From Bacillus pseudomycoides DSM 12442 (GTDB lineage: Bacteria; Bacillota; Bacilli; Bacillales; Bacillaceae_G), in assembly GCF_000161455.1 (NCBI RefSeq), contig NZ_CM000745.1, forward strand, positions 955,032 through 1,016,860: DNA of 61,829 nucleotides, given 5' to 3'. Of the stretch, positions 25,764 to 34,565 are shown one piece after another. The notes below the pieces were generated by a model. It had not been told where the DNA came from and made no database searches. It worked only from the letters and a program-made list of their open reading frames with translations. A program made the translations under genes and the position numbers. The number at the start of each line of letters is the position of its first letter. Position 1 is the first letter of the stretch.

Positions 25764-25786
25764 TGACTGATTGAACATTTCGGTCA
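25764..25786. promoter_or_regulatory. 23-bp TetR operator C (upstream of yhgE)
   Basis: TGACTGATTGAACATTTCGG, then TCA, shares TGAC-N-ATTGAACA and TCGGTCA with operator B. It lies 23 bases before the yhgE start, close to the ribosome binding site. Confidence 0.68.
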
Positions 25787-25808
25787 TAAACGAAGAGGAG
25801 GAAAACGA

Positions 25809-28577
25809 ATGAGAGGATTTACGTTGCTTGGTAAGGAATTTACGGAAATTATAAAAAGCAAAAAAATCTTAATACCTATTATTGCTGTTTTATTTGTACC
25901 CATTTTATATGCTGGTATGTTTTTATTGGCCTTTTGGGATCCGTATGAACAGTTAGACGATTTACCAGTTGCGGTAGTTAATTTGGATAAGGGCGCAGTA
26001 TTTGACGGAAAACCAATTGAGGTTGGTAAAGGGCTAGTAGATAAGTTAAAAGATAAAAAAAGCTTTAAATGGGAGTTTGTTAGTGAAAAAACAGCAAGAG
26101 AGGGAATGGAAAATCGAAAATATTATATGTTAGTTCGGATTCCAGAAAATTTCTCAGACAATGCGACAACGCTGTTAAAAGAAAATCCAAGACCATTAAA
26201 CTTAGAATATATTCCAAACGAAAGCTTGAACTTCTTATCTTCACAAATCGGCGGAACAGCTATTGAAAAAATTAAAGGTGAAGTATCTAATACGTTAACA
26301 AAAACGTATGCAGAGAAAATGTTTGATTCTATAAAAGATGTTTCCAAAGGGTTTACTGATGCAAAAGATGGAGCAAATAAGCTGCATGATGGGGCTGGGG
26401 AGTTGCAGGATGGTTCTGGCAAGGTAACAGATGGTTTGCATACGCTGCAAGGGAAGTCTGGTGAGATGACAGCTGGTATTCATAAATTGCTAGATGGTTC
26501 AGGGAAAGTAATGAATGGTTTAAATACGTTAAATGGAAAAACTGGTGAAATGCAGAGTGGAATTGGAAAATTACTAGATGGATCTGGTCAAGTAACAAAC
26601 GGTTTAAATACGTTAATCAGTAAGTCAGGTGAAATGCAAAATGGTATTGGAGAATTGTCAAATGGTTCTTCGGAAATATATCAAAACTTACAATTGCTAG
26701 CTAGTAAGTCGTTAGTATTTAATAATGGTTTACAAAAAGCTTCTGATGGAGCTGCTAAGTTGCAAACAGGAGCGGATAAATTAGAAGCAGGTCTTGGTCA
26801 GCTTCAAGATGGTCACGGAAAGTTAGCAGCAGGCGTACAAGATATTCAAAAAGGTGCGAATGATTTAAAAGGTGGTTTACAGGAATCATTAGCTGGTGTA
26901 ACCGATATGCAAAATAAATTACCAGAGCTAACACATGGATCTGAACAAATTAGTAAGGGAGCCAATGAACTGGAACAAGGTGTATCACAGTGGAAAGCAA
27001 ACGCAGATAGTCTATATACTAAGGCTAGTCAGACTGCAGATGGTGCCAAACAAGTGGATGATGGTTTAGCAGTATTGAATGAAAAAATTAAAAGTTTACC
27101 TGAAGAATCTAGAAAACAATTAGAACCTGTTATGGAGGAGCTAACAGCGGGGAGTAAAAAAGTTGTAGGTGGCACAGGCGGAATTGCAGAAGGTACAAAA
27201 GGACTTGCAGGTCAAGAGGGTGCGGGGAAAATTCAAGTAGGTGCGCAAAAACTTGCTGATGGTGCAAATGACCTTCAAAATGGTCAAGTTTTACTGAAAA
27301 ATGGTGTTGATAAACTAAAAGGTGGTCAACAACAGCTTGCTGAAGGAGCAAACAAATTGGCAAATGGATTGTCATATCCAAAAACTGGGTTTGTTGCTAG
27401 ATTCCAAACATTCGGTGAAAAATTAGGAGAAGCGAAGAATGGTGCTAGTGAATTAGCAGGAGGAAGTAAGCAATTAAATAGTGGTATAAGCGAGTTAGCG
27501 GGTGGTAGTCCACAATTAGTTGATGGTGTTAATCAATTAACAGAAGGAGCTGGTAAATTAAACGGTGGTTTAGGTAAATTATCTACCGGTTCAGGCCAGT
27601 TAATCGATGGTGTTAATCAATTAGCAAATGGCTCTAATCAAGTAACAGGCGGACTAGGTACCTTATCGGCTGGAGCTAACCAAATGGCTGGGGGAGTAGG
27701 TCAGTTAGCGGATGGTTCCGGTCAAGTAACCAATGGCTTAGGCGCATTATCAAGTGGAGCAGGACAATTAGTTGATGGAGTAAATAAACTAGCAGATGGC
27801 TCCGGAAAAGTAACAGATGGATTAGTAAAAGTAAATGATGGATCAGGTGAACTCGCTACAAAACTCGGCGAGGGGGCTGAGAAAACAGGTAAAGTAAAAG
27901 GAACGAATAAAACATATAATATGTTTGCAGATCCTGTGAAAGTACAAACTGAGAAAATGGCAGAGGTTCCAAACTACGGAACAGGATTTACACCATATTT
28001 CTTATCTCTAGGTTTATTTGTTGGGGCACTTTTATTATCGATTGTGTATCCATTACGTGATACAGTTGGTGTTCCAAAATCAGGATTTAGCTGGTTTATT
28101 AGTAAATTTGGTGTTTTATTATCAGTGGGTATTATTCAGGCTTTAGTAGCAGATTTAGTGCTATTGCTAGGGTTAGGTGTGGAAGTACAGAGTGTTCCAT
28201 ATTTCATTCTGTTTAGTATTCTTACAAGCTTAGCATTTATTGCGTTAATTCAATGCTTAGTAACAGCTTTTGGAGATGCAGGACGTTTTATTGCGATTTT
28301 AACATTAATTATGCAGTTAACAACAAGCGCAGGTACATTCCCACTTGAGTTAATCCCGAAATTTTTACAACACTTTAATGCGTGGTTACCAATGACATAT
28401 TCTGTATCCGGATTTAAAGCAGTTGTATCAAGTGGAGACTTCGGATTTATGTGGCAAAATGCAGGGATATTAATGATCTTTATTGTTATATTATCACTTG
28501 GAACAATTGGTTCGTTGACTTGGATGCATAAGCGACAATTTCGGAATTTAGTAGAAGAAAAATCGATAGAAGCCTAG
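25809..28577 (+). CDS. yhgE: YhgE/Pip-domain membrane protein with long heptad-like repeats
   Basis: 922 residues. One N-terminal membrane helix is followed by the YhgE/Pip extracellular domain (WDPYEQLDDLPVAVVNLDKGA). A region of about 500 residues (roughly 180-690) is made of short DGSGQ-VTNGL-type repeats likely to form long helical bundles. The C-terminus has about five or six membrane helices of ABC-2-like type. Relatives include the phage infection protein of lactococci; members link to phage adsorption, drug efflux or type VII-like secretion, but the activity is not settled. The TetR gene and its operators just upstream suggest induction by a ligand. GAGGAGG precedes the ATG. Confidence 0.88.
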   Translation: MRGFTLLGKEFTEIIKSKKILIPIIAVLFVPILYAGMFLLAFWDPYEQLDDLPVAVVNLDKGAVFDGKPIEVGKGLVDKLKDKKSFKWEFVSEKTAREGMENRKYYMLVRIPENFSDNATTLLKENPRPLNLEYIPNESLNFLSSQIGGTAIEKIKGEVSNTLTKTYAEKMFDSIKDVSKGFTDAKDGANKLHDGAGELQDGSGKVTDGLHTLQGKSGEMTAGIHKLLDGSGKVMNGLNTLNGKTGEMQSGIGKLLDGSGQVTNGLNTLISKSGEMQNGIGELSNGSSEIYQNLQLLASKSLVFNNGLQKASDGAAKLQTGADKLEAGLGQLQDGHGKLAAGVQDIQKGANDLKGGLQESLAGVTDMQNKLPELTHGSEQISKGANELEQGVSQWKANADSLYTKASQTADGAKQVDDGLAVLNEKIKSLPEESRKQLEPVMEELTAGSKKVVGGTGGIAEGTKGLAGQEGAGKIQVGAQKLADGANDLQNGQVLLKNGVDKLKGGQQQLAEGANKLANGLSYPKTGFVARFQTFGEKLGEAKNGASELAGGSKQLNSGISELAGGSPQLVDGVNQLTEGAGKLNGGLGKLSTGSGQLIDGVNQLANGSNQVTGGLGTLSAGANQMAGGVGQLADGSGQVTNGLGALSSGAGQLVDGVNKLADGSGKVTDGLVKVNDGSGELATKLGEGAEKTGKVKGTNKTYNMFADPVKVQTEKMAEVPNYGTGFTPYFLSLGLFVGALLLSIVYPLRDTVGVPKSGFSWFISKFGVLLSVGIIQALVADLVLLLGLGVEVQSVPYFILFSILTSLAFIALIQCLVTAFGDAGRFIAILTLIMQLTTSAGTFPLELIPKFLQHFNAWLPMTYSVSGFKAVVSSGDFGFMWQNAGILMIFIVILSLGTIGSLTWMHKRQFRNLVEEKSIEA

Positions 28578-28602
28578 GGGAGTGATCCTCTAGGTTTTTT
28601 AT
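28573..28602 (+). terminator. Terminator overlapping the yhgE stop codon
   Basis: CCTAGGGGA pairs with TCCTCTAGG (one G-T pair) around GTGA, followed by TTTTTTATT. The TAG stop is inside the left arm. Confidence 0.8.
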
Positions 28603-28737
28603 TAAACAGTATCATGAAGATTTTTGTACAATTAGAAGAGAATTCATCATTCATGGATTTATGGATCGGAATAAAAGTATGTATCATGTAAATGTCAAGG
28701 AAGCGTGGAATAAGTGGGGGGATTTATAGATTATAGA

Positions 28738-28766
28738 AAAACATACTAATCCTAGTATGTTTCTTT
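28738..28766. terminator. Hairpin before the YfmQ-like gene
   Basis: AAACATACTA and TAGTATGTTT pair perfectly around ATCC, followed by CTTTG. The remaining 28603-28737 shows nothing clear. Confidence 0.6.
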
Positions 28767-28869
28767 GTGTTACCAAGTTTCACATAATGTACAAAAAATA
28801 ACCATTTACACTATGGTAATATTAATAATGTAATCATATTAATTTAGAACGTAATGGAGATGATACAAT

Positions 28870-29292
28870 ATGACGACATATTTTATAGTTATGTTAATTA
28901 TTCTCGGTGGTCTTAAAATAATAGTGACGTGCCTTCCAAGCTCTGTTGTGAAGTCGCTTTCCAGCAAATTTGAATTGCATCCAAAACTTAGTGATGCGGC
29001 TGTCACTGTAACCATCGACGGAAAGCAATTAGAAGGTAAAGATAAAATTCAAATTATTGATCAATTTAATGAAGCGATATTTTTAGAGAAATATTATTTT
29101 CCGCCACAGAGCAGTGGGACTCCAGTAGTTATTAATACGAAAAAAGGAAAAACCGATGTTCGTTTTTCTGTGTACAGTTACGACGATCACGTTGATGTAA
29201 TCAAACAATACAAGAAAAAAGTAGTCGGGTATAGTCTGCGTTCCAAAGGCCTTCAAAACCGTTCTATGTTAGTAACTGAGGACTTAGCCTAA
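28870..29292 (+). CDS. YfmQ-family protein
   Basis: 140 residues with one N-terminal hydrophobic helix (FIVMLIILGGLKIIVTCL) and a soluble domain with IDGKQLEGKDKIQIIDQFNEA and a beta-rich half (VRFSVYSYDDHVDVIKQYKKK). This fits the uncharacterised YfmQ family of Bacillus. The function is unknown; the protein is probably anchored in the membrane. A GGAGATG site lies before the ATG. Family naming is from memory of the pattern. Confidence 0.6.
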   Translation: MTTYFIVMLIILGGLKIIVTCLPSSVVKSLSSKFELHPKLSDAAVTVTIDGKQLEGKDKIQIIDQFNEAIFLEKYYFPPQSSGTPVVINTKKGKTDVRFSVYSYDDHVDVIKQYKKKVVGYSLRSKGLQNRSMLVTEDLA

Positions 29293-29302
29293 AAGGATTG
29301 GT

Positions 29303-29325
29303 ACTGTCTGTTAATGCGGGATAAA
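29303..29325 (-). repeat. bcr1 end fragment
   Basis: ACTGTCTGTTAATGCGGG followed by ATAAA equals the reversed left end of bcr1. Only this tip remains, 10 bases after the YfmQ-like stop codon. Confidence 0.55.
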
Positions 29326-29390
29326 TCAGGTTAAATTAATTTGAAAATAATCTTTAAGTAAGTGTACTAGTTTACTTCTGTTCCAGATCA

Positions 29391-29427
29391 AAAAGAGGAT
29401 TCCTAAAATATAGGGAATCCTTTTTCT
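29391..29427. terminator. Terminator
   Basis: AGGATTCC at 29396-29403 pairs with GGAATCCT at 29414-29421, followed by TTTTTC. Confidence 0.75.
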
Positions 29428-29487
29428 TATTCACCAGGAGTTCTTTTAAATTAATAAGTAACTATATCTCTAGTAATAAAGTATCAC

Positions 29488-30012
29488 TTATTTTAGAATA
29501 ATATGCTGCTCCAGCCTTTCCTTCTGATGAAGGTGGTGAGAGAAATGCATATAAATCAATTGAAACCACTCTACAGCATTTAAGTACCCAAGTCCTGGAT
29601 GTGCCACTTTATAATTGGCTAGAATTGAAGGGAGTTGTGGCTTAATCCCTTTCATTTTCTCAATGATCTGTAACAATGCTTGTTTAATTTCCTCTTTATC
29701 TGTAAGATTTTCAGGCGTGTATCCTGGGCGATCAGGTATTTTTATTTGTACTGGAGGGAAAGCACCCATTGCATATATTTTTTCACCCATTTCTGTTTTC
29801 TTACCATCTATAGTTGCAGAATCAGTTGTACACTTTGCAATGGCATCTAATTGCATATTTGAAGCTGTAAGTAAGTGATTATACATTTGTCCAAGAGACC
29901 ATTCGTCTTCGGAAGGTTTTCTTCTCAATTGTTCAAGGGAGTATTTCTCTAATTCTTTTATGTAATACATTGCTACACTTTCAAATTTCTCTAAAATGAC
30001 ATTTGGATTCAT
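29488..30012 (-). CDS. DinB-family protein
   Basis: 174 residues forming a four-helix bundle. WSLGQMYNHLLTAS carries the first metal-ligand His, and MHFSHHLHQKERL near the C-terminus carries the others. The N-terminal LRRKPSEDEWS is typical. DinB/YfiT proteins bind a divalent metal and many act as thiol transferases, for instance with bacillithiol, or are DNA-damage-induced. The substrate is unknown. AAAGGAG precedes the ATG. Confidence 0.82.
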   Translation of the reverse strand: MNPNVILEKFESVAMYYIKELEKYSLEQLRRKPSEDEWSLGQMYNHLLTASNMQLDAIAKCTTDSATIDGKKTEMGEKIYAMGAFPPVQIKIPDRPGYTPENLTDKEEIKQALLQIIEKMKGIKPQLPSILANYKVAHPGLGYLNAVEWFQLIYMHFSHHLHQKERLEQHIILK

Positions 30013-30106
30013 AGGATTAGCTCCTTTTCTTTTATAAAATGTGGTTCTTAAGGATCACTATAAACGAGTGATGTTGACACCATTATGTCAGCAGTGAAAG
30101 AAAAAA

Positions 30107-31048
30107 TTACATTTGTAGCATTTTCTTTGCTTCTTCTCGAAGTTTCTCAGAAAGAATAGTCGGTTCTAGCACTTTTACTTGGCTTCCCCAGCTCAATACC
30201 CATGGAAATACTTCATCTATACTTCTTGATGTTAGAAGCACATGAAAGCCATCATCTTTTTGTTCATAGGAATCTATAAAAAAGTAGCGAGACTCAATAA
30301 TTTTGTGTGCAATATGGGATGGAAATAATAAATGAATGATAATGGTTCGATTATTTTCAGGTTGATAGTCTGGTAAATAAAAGTTCTCCGGTTTAGTAAA
30401 GAACGTTTGCTCTTGCTGTAAGTTGTCCATGCGATTCAAACGGAAATGACGTATTTGTTGCCGAAGTAGACAATGGGCAACAATGTACCAAATCCCTGAA
30501 ATATTGACTAAACCATAAGGATTTACCGTACGTTTATTTTGTTCACTTTGATTCAGTTTACGATAAGAAAAAGAAACACATTGTTGTTCCTGAATAGATT
30601 CTTGTAATAGAAGAAGTTGTTTCTCTAGTTGTTCTTGAGCAAATGTTTGATGAGAGAAAGTACCGGAGAGGAAACGAAAAGTTCCTCTTAACTCCTTGAC
30701 CTTCTTTTGCTGTTCAGAAGGGAGGATTGCTTCTAATTTTTCTTTAGCAGATTTTGCATGTGTAGAAAAAGCTGAGTCGAGATTTTGTTCGACATAATCA
30801 CTTCCTAATAGAAGAGTTACTGCCTCTTCTGGTTTGAATTGAATGGGCGGCAAGAAATAACCATCCATTAAAGAATAACCTTGTCCAGGCATTGAAAAGA
30901 TTGGGACACCTGATTCACTGAGTGCTTGCATATCTCTGTATATTGTTCTTTTACATATTTCAAATTTTTCAGCTAAGCTGTTAGCTGTGACGATTTGCTT
31001 TCTCTGTAATTCAATGAGAATAGAAAGTAAACAATCTGTTCGATTCAT
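30107..31048 (-). CDS. WYL-domain (DeoR/YafY-like) transcriptional regulator
   Basis: 313 residues. The N-terminal helix-turn-helix is KIVTANSLAEKFEICKRTIYRDM-like (VTANSLAEKFEICKRTIYRD), followed by a linker and a central WYL domain (QQCVSFSYRKLNQ... RTVNPYGLVNISGIWYIVAHC) and a C-terminal extension. WYL domains sense nucleotides or single-stranded nucleic acid in several systems. It lies next to the DinB gene with a gap of about 95 bases, so the two may be functionally linked, though a shared promoter is not shown. Confidence 0.82.
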   Translation of the reverse strand: MNRTDCLLSILIELQRKQIVTANSLAEKFEICKRTIYRDMQALSESGVPIFSMPGQGYSLMDGYFLPPIQFKPEEAVTLLLGSDYVEQNLDSAFSTHAKSAKEKLEAILPSEQQKKVKELRGTFRFLSGTFSHQTFAQEQLEKQLLLLQESIQEQQCVSFSYRKLNQSEQNKRTVNPYGLVNISGIWYIVAHCLLRQQIRHFRLNRMDNLQQEQTFFTKPENFYLPDYQPENNRTIIIHLLFPSHIAHKIIESRYFFIDSYEQKDDGFHVLLTSRSIDEVFPWVLSWGSQVKVLEPTILSEKLREEAKKMLQM

Positions 31049-31213
31049 GAAATATCATCCTTCATATGTAATAAATATCCTTATTGTGAAGTTCTAAATA
31101 TGAGTCAAATCTTCCTGCAAATAACAGACTTTTTTCTATGTATAATATTAATATAGTAAAATCATGCGAGCCTGTATTGCGGTTTCCAATAATATACTAT
31201 ATAATCTACTTAA

Positions 31214-31225
31214 GAAAACGTTTTC
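31214..31225. promoter_or_regulatory. LacI-type palindromic operator
   Basis: GAAAACGTTTTC is a perfect 12-base palindrome 7 bases before the GGGGGAG ribosome site of the LacI-family gene. Its CG centre and A/T wings fit LacI-family operators, so autoregulation is likely. It also resembles a weak CcpA cre site. Confidence 0.55.
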
Positions 31226-31245
31226 ATACAAAGGGGGAGAATTTC

Positions 31246-32259
31246 GTGTCAACGATCGAGGACGTGGCGAAATTAGCGGGGTTATCAAGAACAACGGTTT
31301 CTCGGGTGATTAACAACCATCCGTATGTATCAGATGAGAAGAAAAAGAGAGTTCAATTGGCGATGAAGCATTTAGGATTCGTTCCTAATTCTGCAGCAAG
31401 AAGACTTCGTAAACAGAAAACAGAAACAATTGCAGTTCTTGTTCCAAGAATTACAAATCCTTTTTTCAGTAGATTTATTGAAGCAATTGAAATTGCTGCT
31501 TCCGAACATAAATATAAACTGATTATTTGTCAAACAAGATATTTACCAGAAAAAGAGATGGAATACTTACAACTGTTATCAACAAAACAAGTTGATGGTA
31601 TTATCTTATGTTCACTTGAGAATCCATGGGAGAACGTGGAGCCATATTTACAACACGGTCCAATCGTGTTATGTAATGAATACATTGAAGAAGCAAATAT
31701 TCCAACGGTTAAATTTGATCATGCGCAAGGGGCATACATAGCTGCGAAACATGTGCTAGAACAAGATTATCGCAACCTTATTTTTTGCCGTGGAAATGAA
31801 ACAAAAGTAGTGAGCCAACAGCGAAAAATGGGCTTTTTACGTGCAATCACTGAAAAGAGCAAAGAAGTAGAAGCGATTGACTTTCTTGAAAACGCTTTCT
31901 CTTGGGAAGATGGAAAAAGAATATTCCATGAAGTATTAAAGGACAAAAAAAATCCTACCGCTATTTTGGCAGGAGGCGATGAAGTCGCAGCTGGAATTAT
32001 CGCAGAAGCGAAACGCCATGGCTGGAGCATTCCTGATGATTTAGCTGTAGTTGGCTTTGATAATCAAATTTTATCACAGATTACAGAACCGGGTATTACA
32101 ACGATTGAACAGCCAATTGATGAAATGGCTCATAAAGTTGTTGATTTAATGATGGATAAAATCCATACGAAAAATTATCGTAAAAAAGAATTGTATGAGT
32201 TTGAACTGGAGCTCTTGGTGAAAGGTTCAACGATGAAAAATACGATGTTACTAGCCTAG
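31246..32259 (+). CDS. LacI-family transcriptional regulator
   Basis: 337 residues. The helix-turn-helix and hinge read IEDVAKLAGLSRTTVSRVINNHPYVSD and PNSAARRLRK, and the periplasmic-binding-like effector domain runs from about 60 to the end (IAVLVPRITNPFFSRFI, AILAGGDEVAAGI, VVGFDNQ, TTIEQPIDEMA). The start is the GTG at 31246 with GGGGGAG. No sugar operon is adjacent, so the target is unclear. It probably binds its own operator at 31214-31225. Confidence 0.87.
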   Translation: MSTIEDVAKLAGLSRTTVSRVINNHPYVSDEKKKRVQLAMKHLGFVPNSAARRLRKQKTETIAVLVPRITNPFFSRFIEAIEIAASEHKYKLIICQTRYLPEKEMEYLQLLSTKQVDGIILCSLENPWENVEPYLQHGPIVLCNEYIEEANIPTVKFDHAQGAYIAAKHVLEQDYRNLIFCRGNETKVVSQQRKMGFLRAITEKSKEVEAIDFLENAFSWEDGKRIFHEVLKDKKNPTAILAGGDEVAAGIIAEAKRHGWSIPDDLAVVGFDNQILSQITEPGITTIEQPIDEMAHKVVDLMMDKIHTKNYRKKELYEFELELLVKGSTMKNTMLLA

Positions 32260-32284
32260 TAGACAATGTCTGCTAGGTTTTTCT
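32255..32284 (+). terminator. Terminator of the LacI-family gene
   Basis: CCTAGTAGAC pairs with GTCTGCTAGG around AAT, followed by TTTTTC. The left arm overlaps the stop codon. Confidence 0.8.
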
Positions 32285-32299
32285 TATGTTTACAAACTA

Positions 32300-32428
32300 T
32301 TATTCTTCGTGAACGCAATCGTCACATTTATTATGATATGCTTCGTGTTGCTCATCAATTTCCTTCCCGCAGTGCGCACACGTTTTTGTTGGTAAATTTC
32401 TGAAAAATTCCATCGGTTGATCGATCAT
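32300..32428 (-). CDS. yhfH: YhfH-like small Cys-rich protein
   Basis: 42 residues: MEFFRNLPTKTCAHCGKEID ... YHNKCDDCVHEE. Two CXXC pairs suggest a bound zinc ion, and the MEFF-NLP start is typical of YhfH. GGAGGG lies 7 bases before the ATG. As in B. subtilis it is next to yhfI and lplJ, here divergent from yhfI. The function is unknown. Confidence 0.82.
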   Translation of the reverse strand: MIDQPMEFFRNLPTKTCAHCGKEIDEQHEAYHNKCDDCVHEE

Positions 32429-32628
32429 GTAAATCCCTCCATTTCCATTTCTTAGTATCATTGTATTAGTACAAAAATGAAATGTCAACAACTGTTTTAT
32501 AACAAAGTGAAAAATAATGAAAAAGTTTAGGAAATGGATTATAGTTAACAATGTAGAGTGTAAGTAAAAATCTTTCTCATTAGAGGAAGAATACTGCATT
32601 TCTAGTGGTTTAGAAAGGATGGATACAT

Positions 32629-33363
32629 ATGAAAATGACTGTTGTTGGCTTTTGGGGCGGCTTTCCAGAAGTGGGAGAAGCAACGTCGGGGTATTTGTTT
32701 GAACACGATGGTTTTCGTTTACTTGTTGACTGTGGTAGTGGTGTACTAGCACAGATTCAAAAATATATAACACCATCTGATATAGATGCGGTTCTGTTGT
32801 CACATTATCATCACGATCATGTTGCGGATATTGGAGTATTGCAATATGCAAGATTAATTACAAGCATGGCAAAAGGGCAATTACCAGAACTACCGATTTA
32901 TGGACATGGATTTGATGTGCAAGGATTCTCTTCCTTAACACATGCACCACACACGAAAGGGATTGTGTACAATCCGGAAGAAACATTACAGATTGGGCCG
33001 TTCTCTATTTCATTTTTAAAGACGGTGCATCCTGTTATATGCTATGCGATGCGTATTACGGTGGGAGATAAAGTTATCGTATATAGTGCTGATTCTAGCT
33101 ACATTCCTGAATTTATTCCATTTACAAAAGATGCAGATTTATTTATTTGTGAGTGTAATATGTATGCACATCAGGAAGCTGCAAAAGCAGGGCATATGAA
33201 TAGTACAGAAGTAGCGGATATTGCAAAGAATGCAAATGTAAAGGAATTACTGTTAACGCATCTGCCGCACACAGGAAACATATCTGATTTAGTAGAAGAA
33301 GCAAAACAAATTTTTGACGGCCGCATTACGCTTGCGCATAGCGGTTATGTTTGGAATTCATGA
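32629..33363 (+). CDS. yhfI: Metallo-beta-lactamase-fold hydrolase, YhfI-like
   Basis: 244 residues. The zinc motif is LLSHYHHDHVADI, with later ligands in KTVHPVICYAMR, YSADSSY and LLTHLPHT, so the catalytic set is complete. The length and the layout resemble RNase Z-like or phosphodiesterase-like MBL proteins. The substrate is unknown. GAAAGGATGG precedes the ATG. It overlaps no gene, but only 11 bases separate it from lplJ, which is probably cotranscribed. Confidence 0.84.
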   Translation: MKMTVVGFWGGFPEVGEATSGYLFEHDGFRLLVDCGSGVLAQIQKYITPSDIDAVLLSHYHHDHVADIGVLQYARLITSMAKGQLPELPIYGHGFDVQGFSSLTHAPHTKGIVYNPEETLQIGPFSISFLKTVHPVICYAMRITVGDKVIVYSADSSYIPEFIPFTKDADLFICECNMYAHQEAAKAGHMNSTEVADIAKNANVKELLLTHLPHTGNISDLVEEAKQIFDGRITLAHSGYVWNS

Positions 33364-33374
33364 GGTGAGATATG

Positions 33375-34364
33375 ATGTTATTTATTGATAATAAAGGAAT
33401 TACAGATCCAACAATTAACTTAGCGATTGAAGAATACTGCGTGAAAAATTTAGATATTAATGAAACATACCTTTTGTTCTACATTAACGAACCTTCTATT
33501 ATCATTGGAAAAAACCAAAACACAGTAGAAGAAATTAATGCTGATTATGTAAAAGAAAAAGGTATTCATGTCGTAAGGCGCTTGTCTGGCGGAGGCGCTG
33601 TATATCATGATTTAGGGAACTTAAACTTCAGCTTTATTACGAAAGATGATGGGGATAGTTTTCATAACTTTAAAAAGTTCACAGAGCCTGTTACGAAAGC
33701 GCTTGGAAAATTAGGTGTAAATGCAGAGCTTAGCGGTCGTAATGACATTTTAGCTGAAGGTAGAAAAATTTCAGGTAATGCGCAGTTTTCAACGAAAGGT
33801 CGTATGTTTAGTCACGGTACATTACTATTTGATTCTGAAATCGATCACGTTGTATCTGCACTCAAAGTAAAAATGGATAAGATTCAATCAAAAGGGATTA
33901 AATCAATTCGTAGCCGCGTAGCGAACATTACGGAATTTTTAAATGAAAAAATGACAACGGAAGAATTTAAACAGCTTCTTCTAGCGACGATTTTTGAAGG
34001 AGAAACAGAAATTCCAACGTATGAATTAACAGAAGAAGATTGGAAAGAAATCTATAAAATTTCTGAAGAGCGCTACCGTAATTGGGATTGGAACTACGGA
34101 AAGTCTCCTAAGTTCAACTTACAACATTCACACCGTTTCCCAGTTGGACAAGTTGATGTTCGCCTAGAGGTAACAAAAGGAACAGTAACTGAATGTAAAG
34201 TATACGGTGATTTCTTCGGCGTGGAAGATGTTCATGATATTGAAGAGTGTTTAACAGGGGTACAGTTTGATAAAGAAGCTTTTGCCGCGGCTTTAGAAGA
34301 TGTAGATGTAAAACGCTACTTTGGTAATATAACAAAAGAAGATTTCTTAGCGTTATTCTTTTAA
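33375..34364 (+). CDS. lplJ: Lipoate-protein ligase
   Basis: 329 residues. The lipoyl ligase core has SIIIGKNQNTVEEIN, VVRRLSGGGAVYHDLGNLNFSF and GRNDILAEGRKISGNAQ, with the conserved Lys of the last motif, plus a C-terminal accessory domain (PKFNLQHSHRFPVG). It activates free lipoate with ATP and attaches it to the E2 and GcvH lipoyl domains. The second of two adjacent ATGs (33375) gives the family N-terminus MLFIDNKG and the better spacing from GAGGTGAG. Confidence 0.92.
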   Translation: MLFIDNKGITDPTINLAIEEYCVKNLDINETYLLFYINEPSIIIGKNQNTVEEINADYVKEKGIHVVRRLSGGGAVYHDLGNLNFSFITKDDGDSFHNFKKFTEPVTKALGKLGVNAELSGRNDILAEGRKISGNAQFSTKGRMFSHGTLLFDSEIDHVVSALKVKMDKIQSKGIKSIRSRVANITEFLNEKMTTEEFKQLLLATIFEGETEIPTYELTEEDWKEIYKISEERYRNWDWNYGKSPKFNLQHSHRFPVGQVDVRLEVTKGTVTECKVYGDFFGVEDVHDIEECLTGVQFDKEAFAAALEDVDVKRYFGNITKEDFLALFF

Positions 34365-34370
34365 CTCGTA

Positions 34371-34408
34371 AAAACAGTCATATTGTTCGTATGACTGTTT
34401 TTTATTTT
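34371..34408 (+). terminator. Terminator of yhfI-lplJ
   Basis: AAACAGTCATA pairs perfectly with TATGACTGTTT around 6 bases, followed by TTTATTTT. Confidence 0.88.
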
Positions 34409-34457
34409 GTTGCAAAAAAGCGCATAAAAACAAGAAATAGAGTCTCTAATTAAAAAA

Positions 34458-34475
34458 TGAATGAATGCTCATTTA
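34458..34475. promoter_or_regulatory. Candidate FadR operator upstream of lcfB
   Basis: TGAATGAATGCTCATTTA fits the Bacillus FadR palindrome TGAATGA-N4-TCATTCA with one change. In B. subtilis FadR represses fatty-acid degradation genes including acyl-CoA synthetases. The site is about 90 bases before the lcfB start. Confidence 0.6.
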
Positions 34476-34565
34476 TATGCAGTTAATTAAATGTTACTTG
34501 CTAGTTTAATTTTCTTTTAATATAATGTATTTAGAATTTTTAAATTTTATAAAGGTGGGGTTTGT

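Noticed and set aside
26123..27381. Several antisense frames in yhgE
   Set aside because: They mirror the repetitive coding strand and have no start signals of their own.
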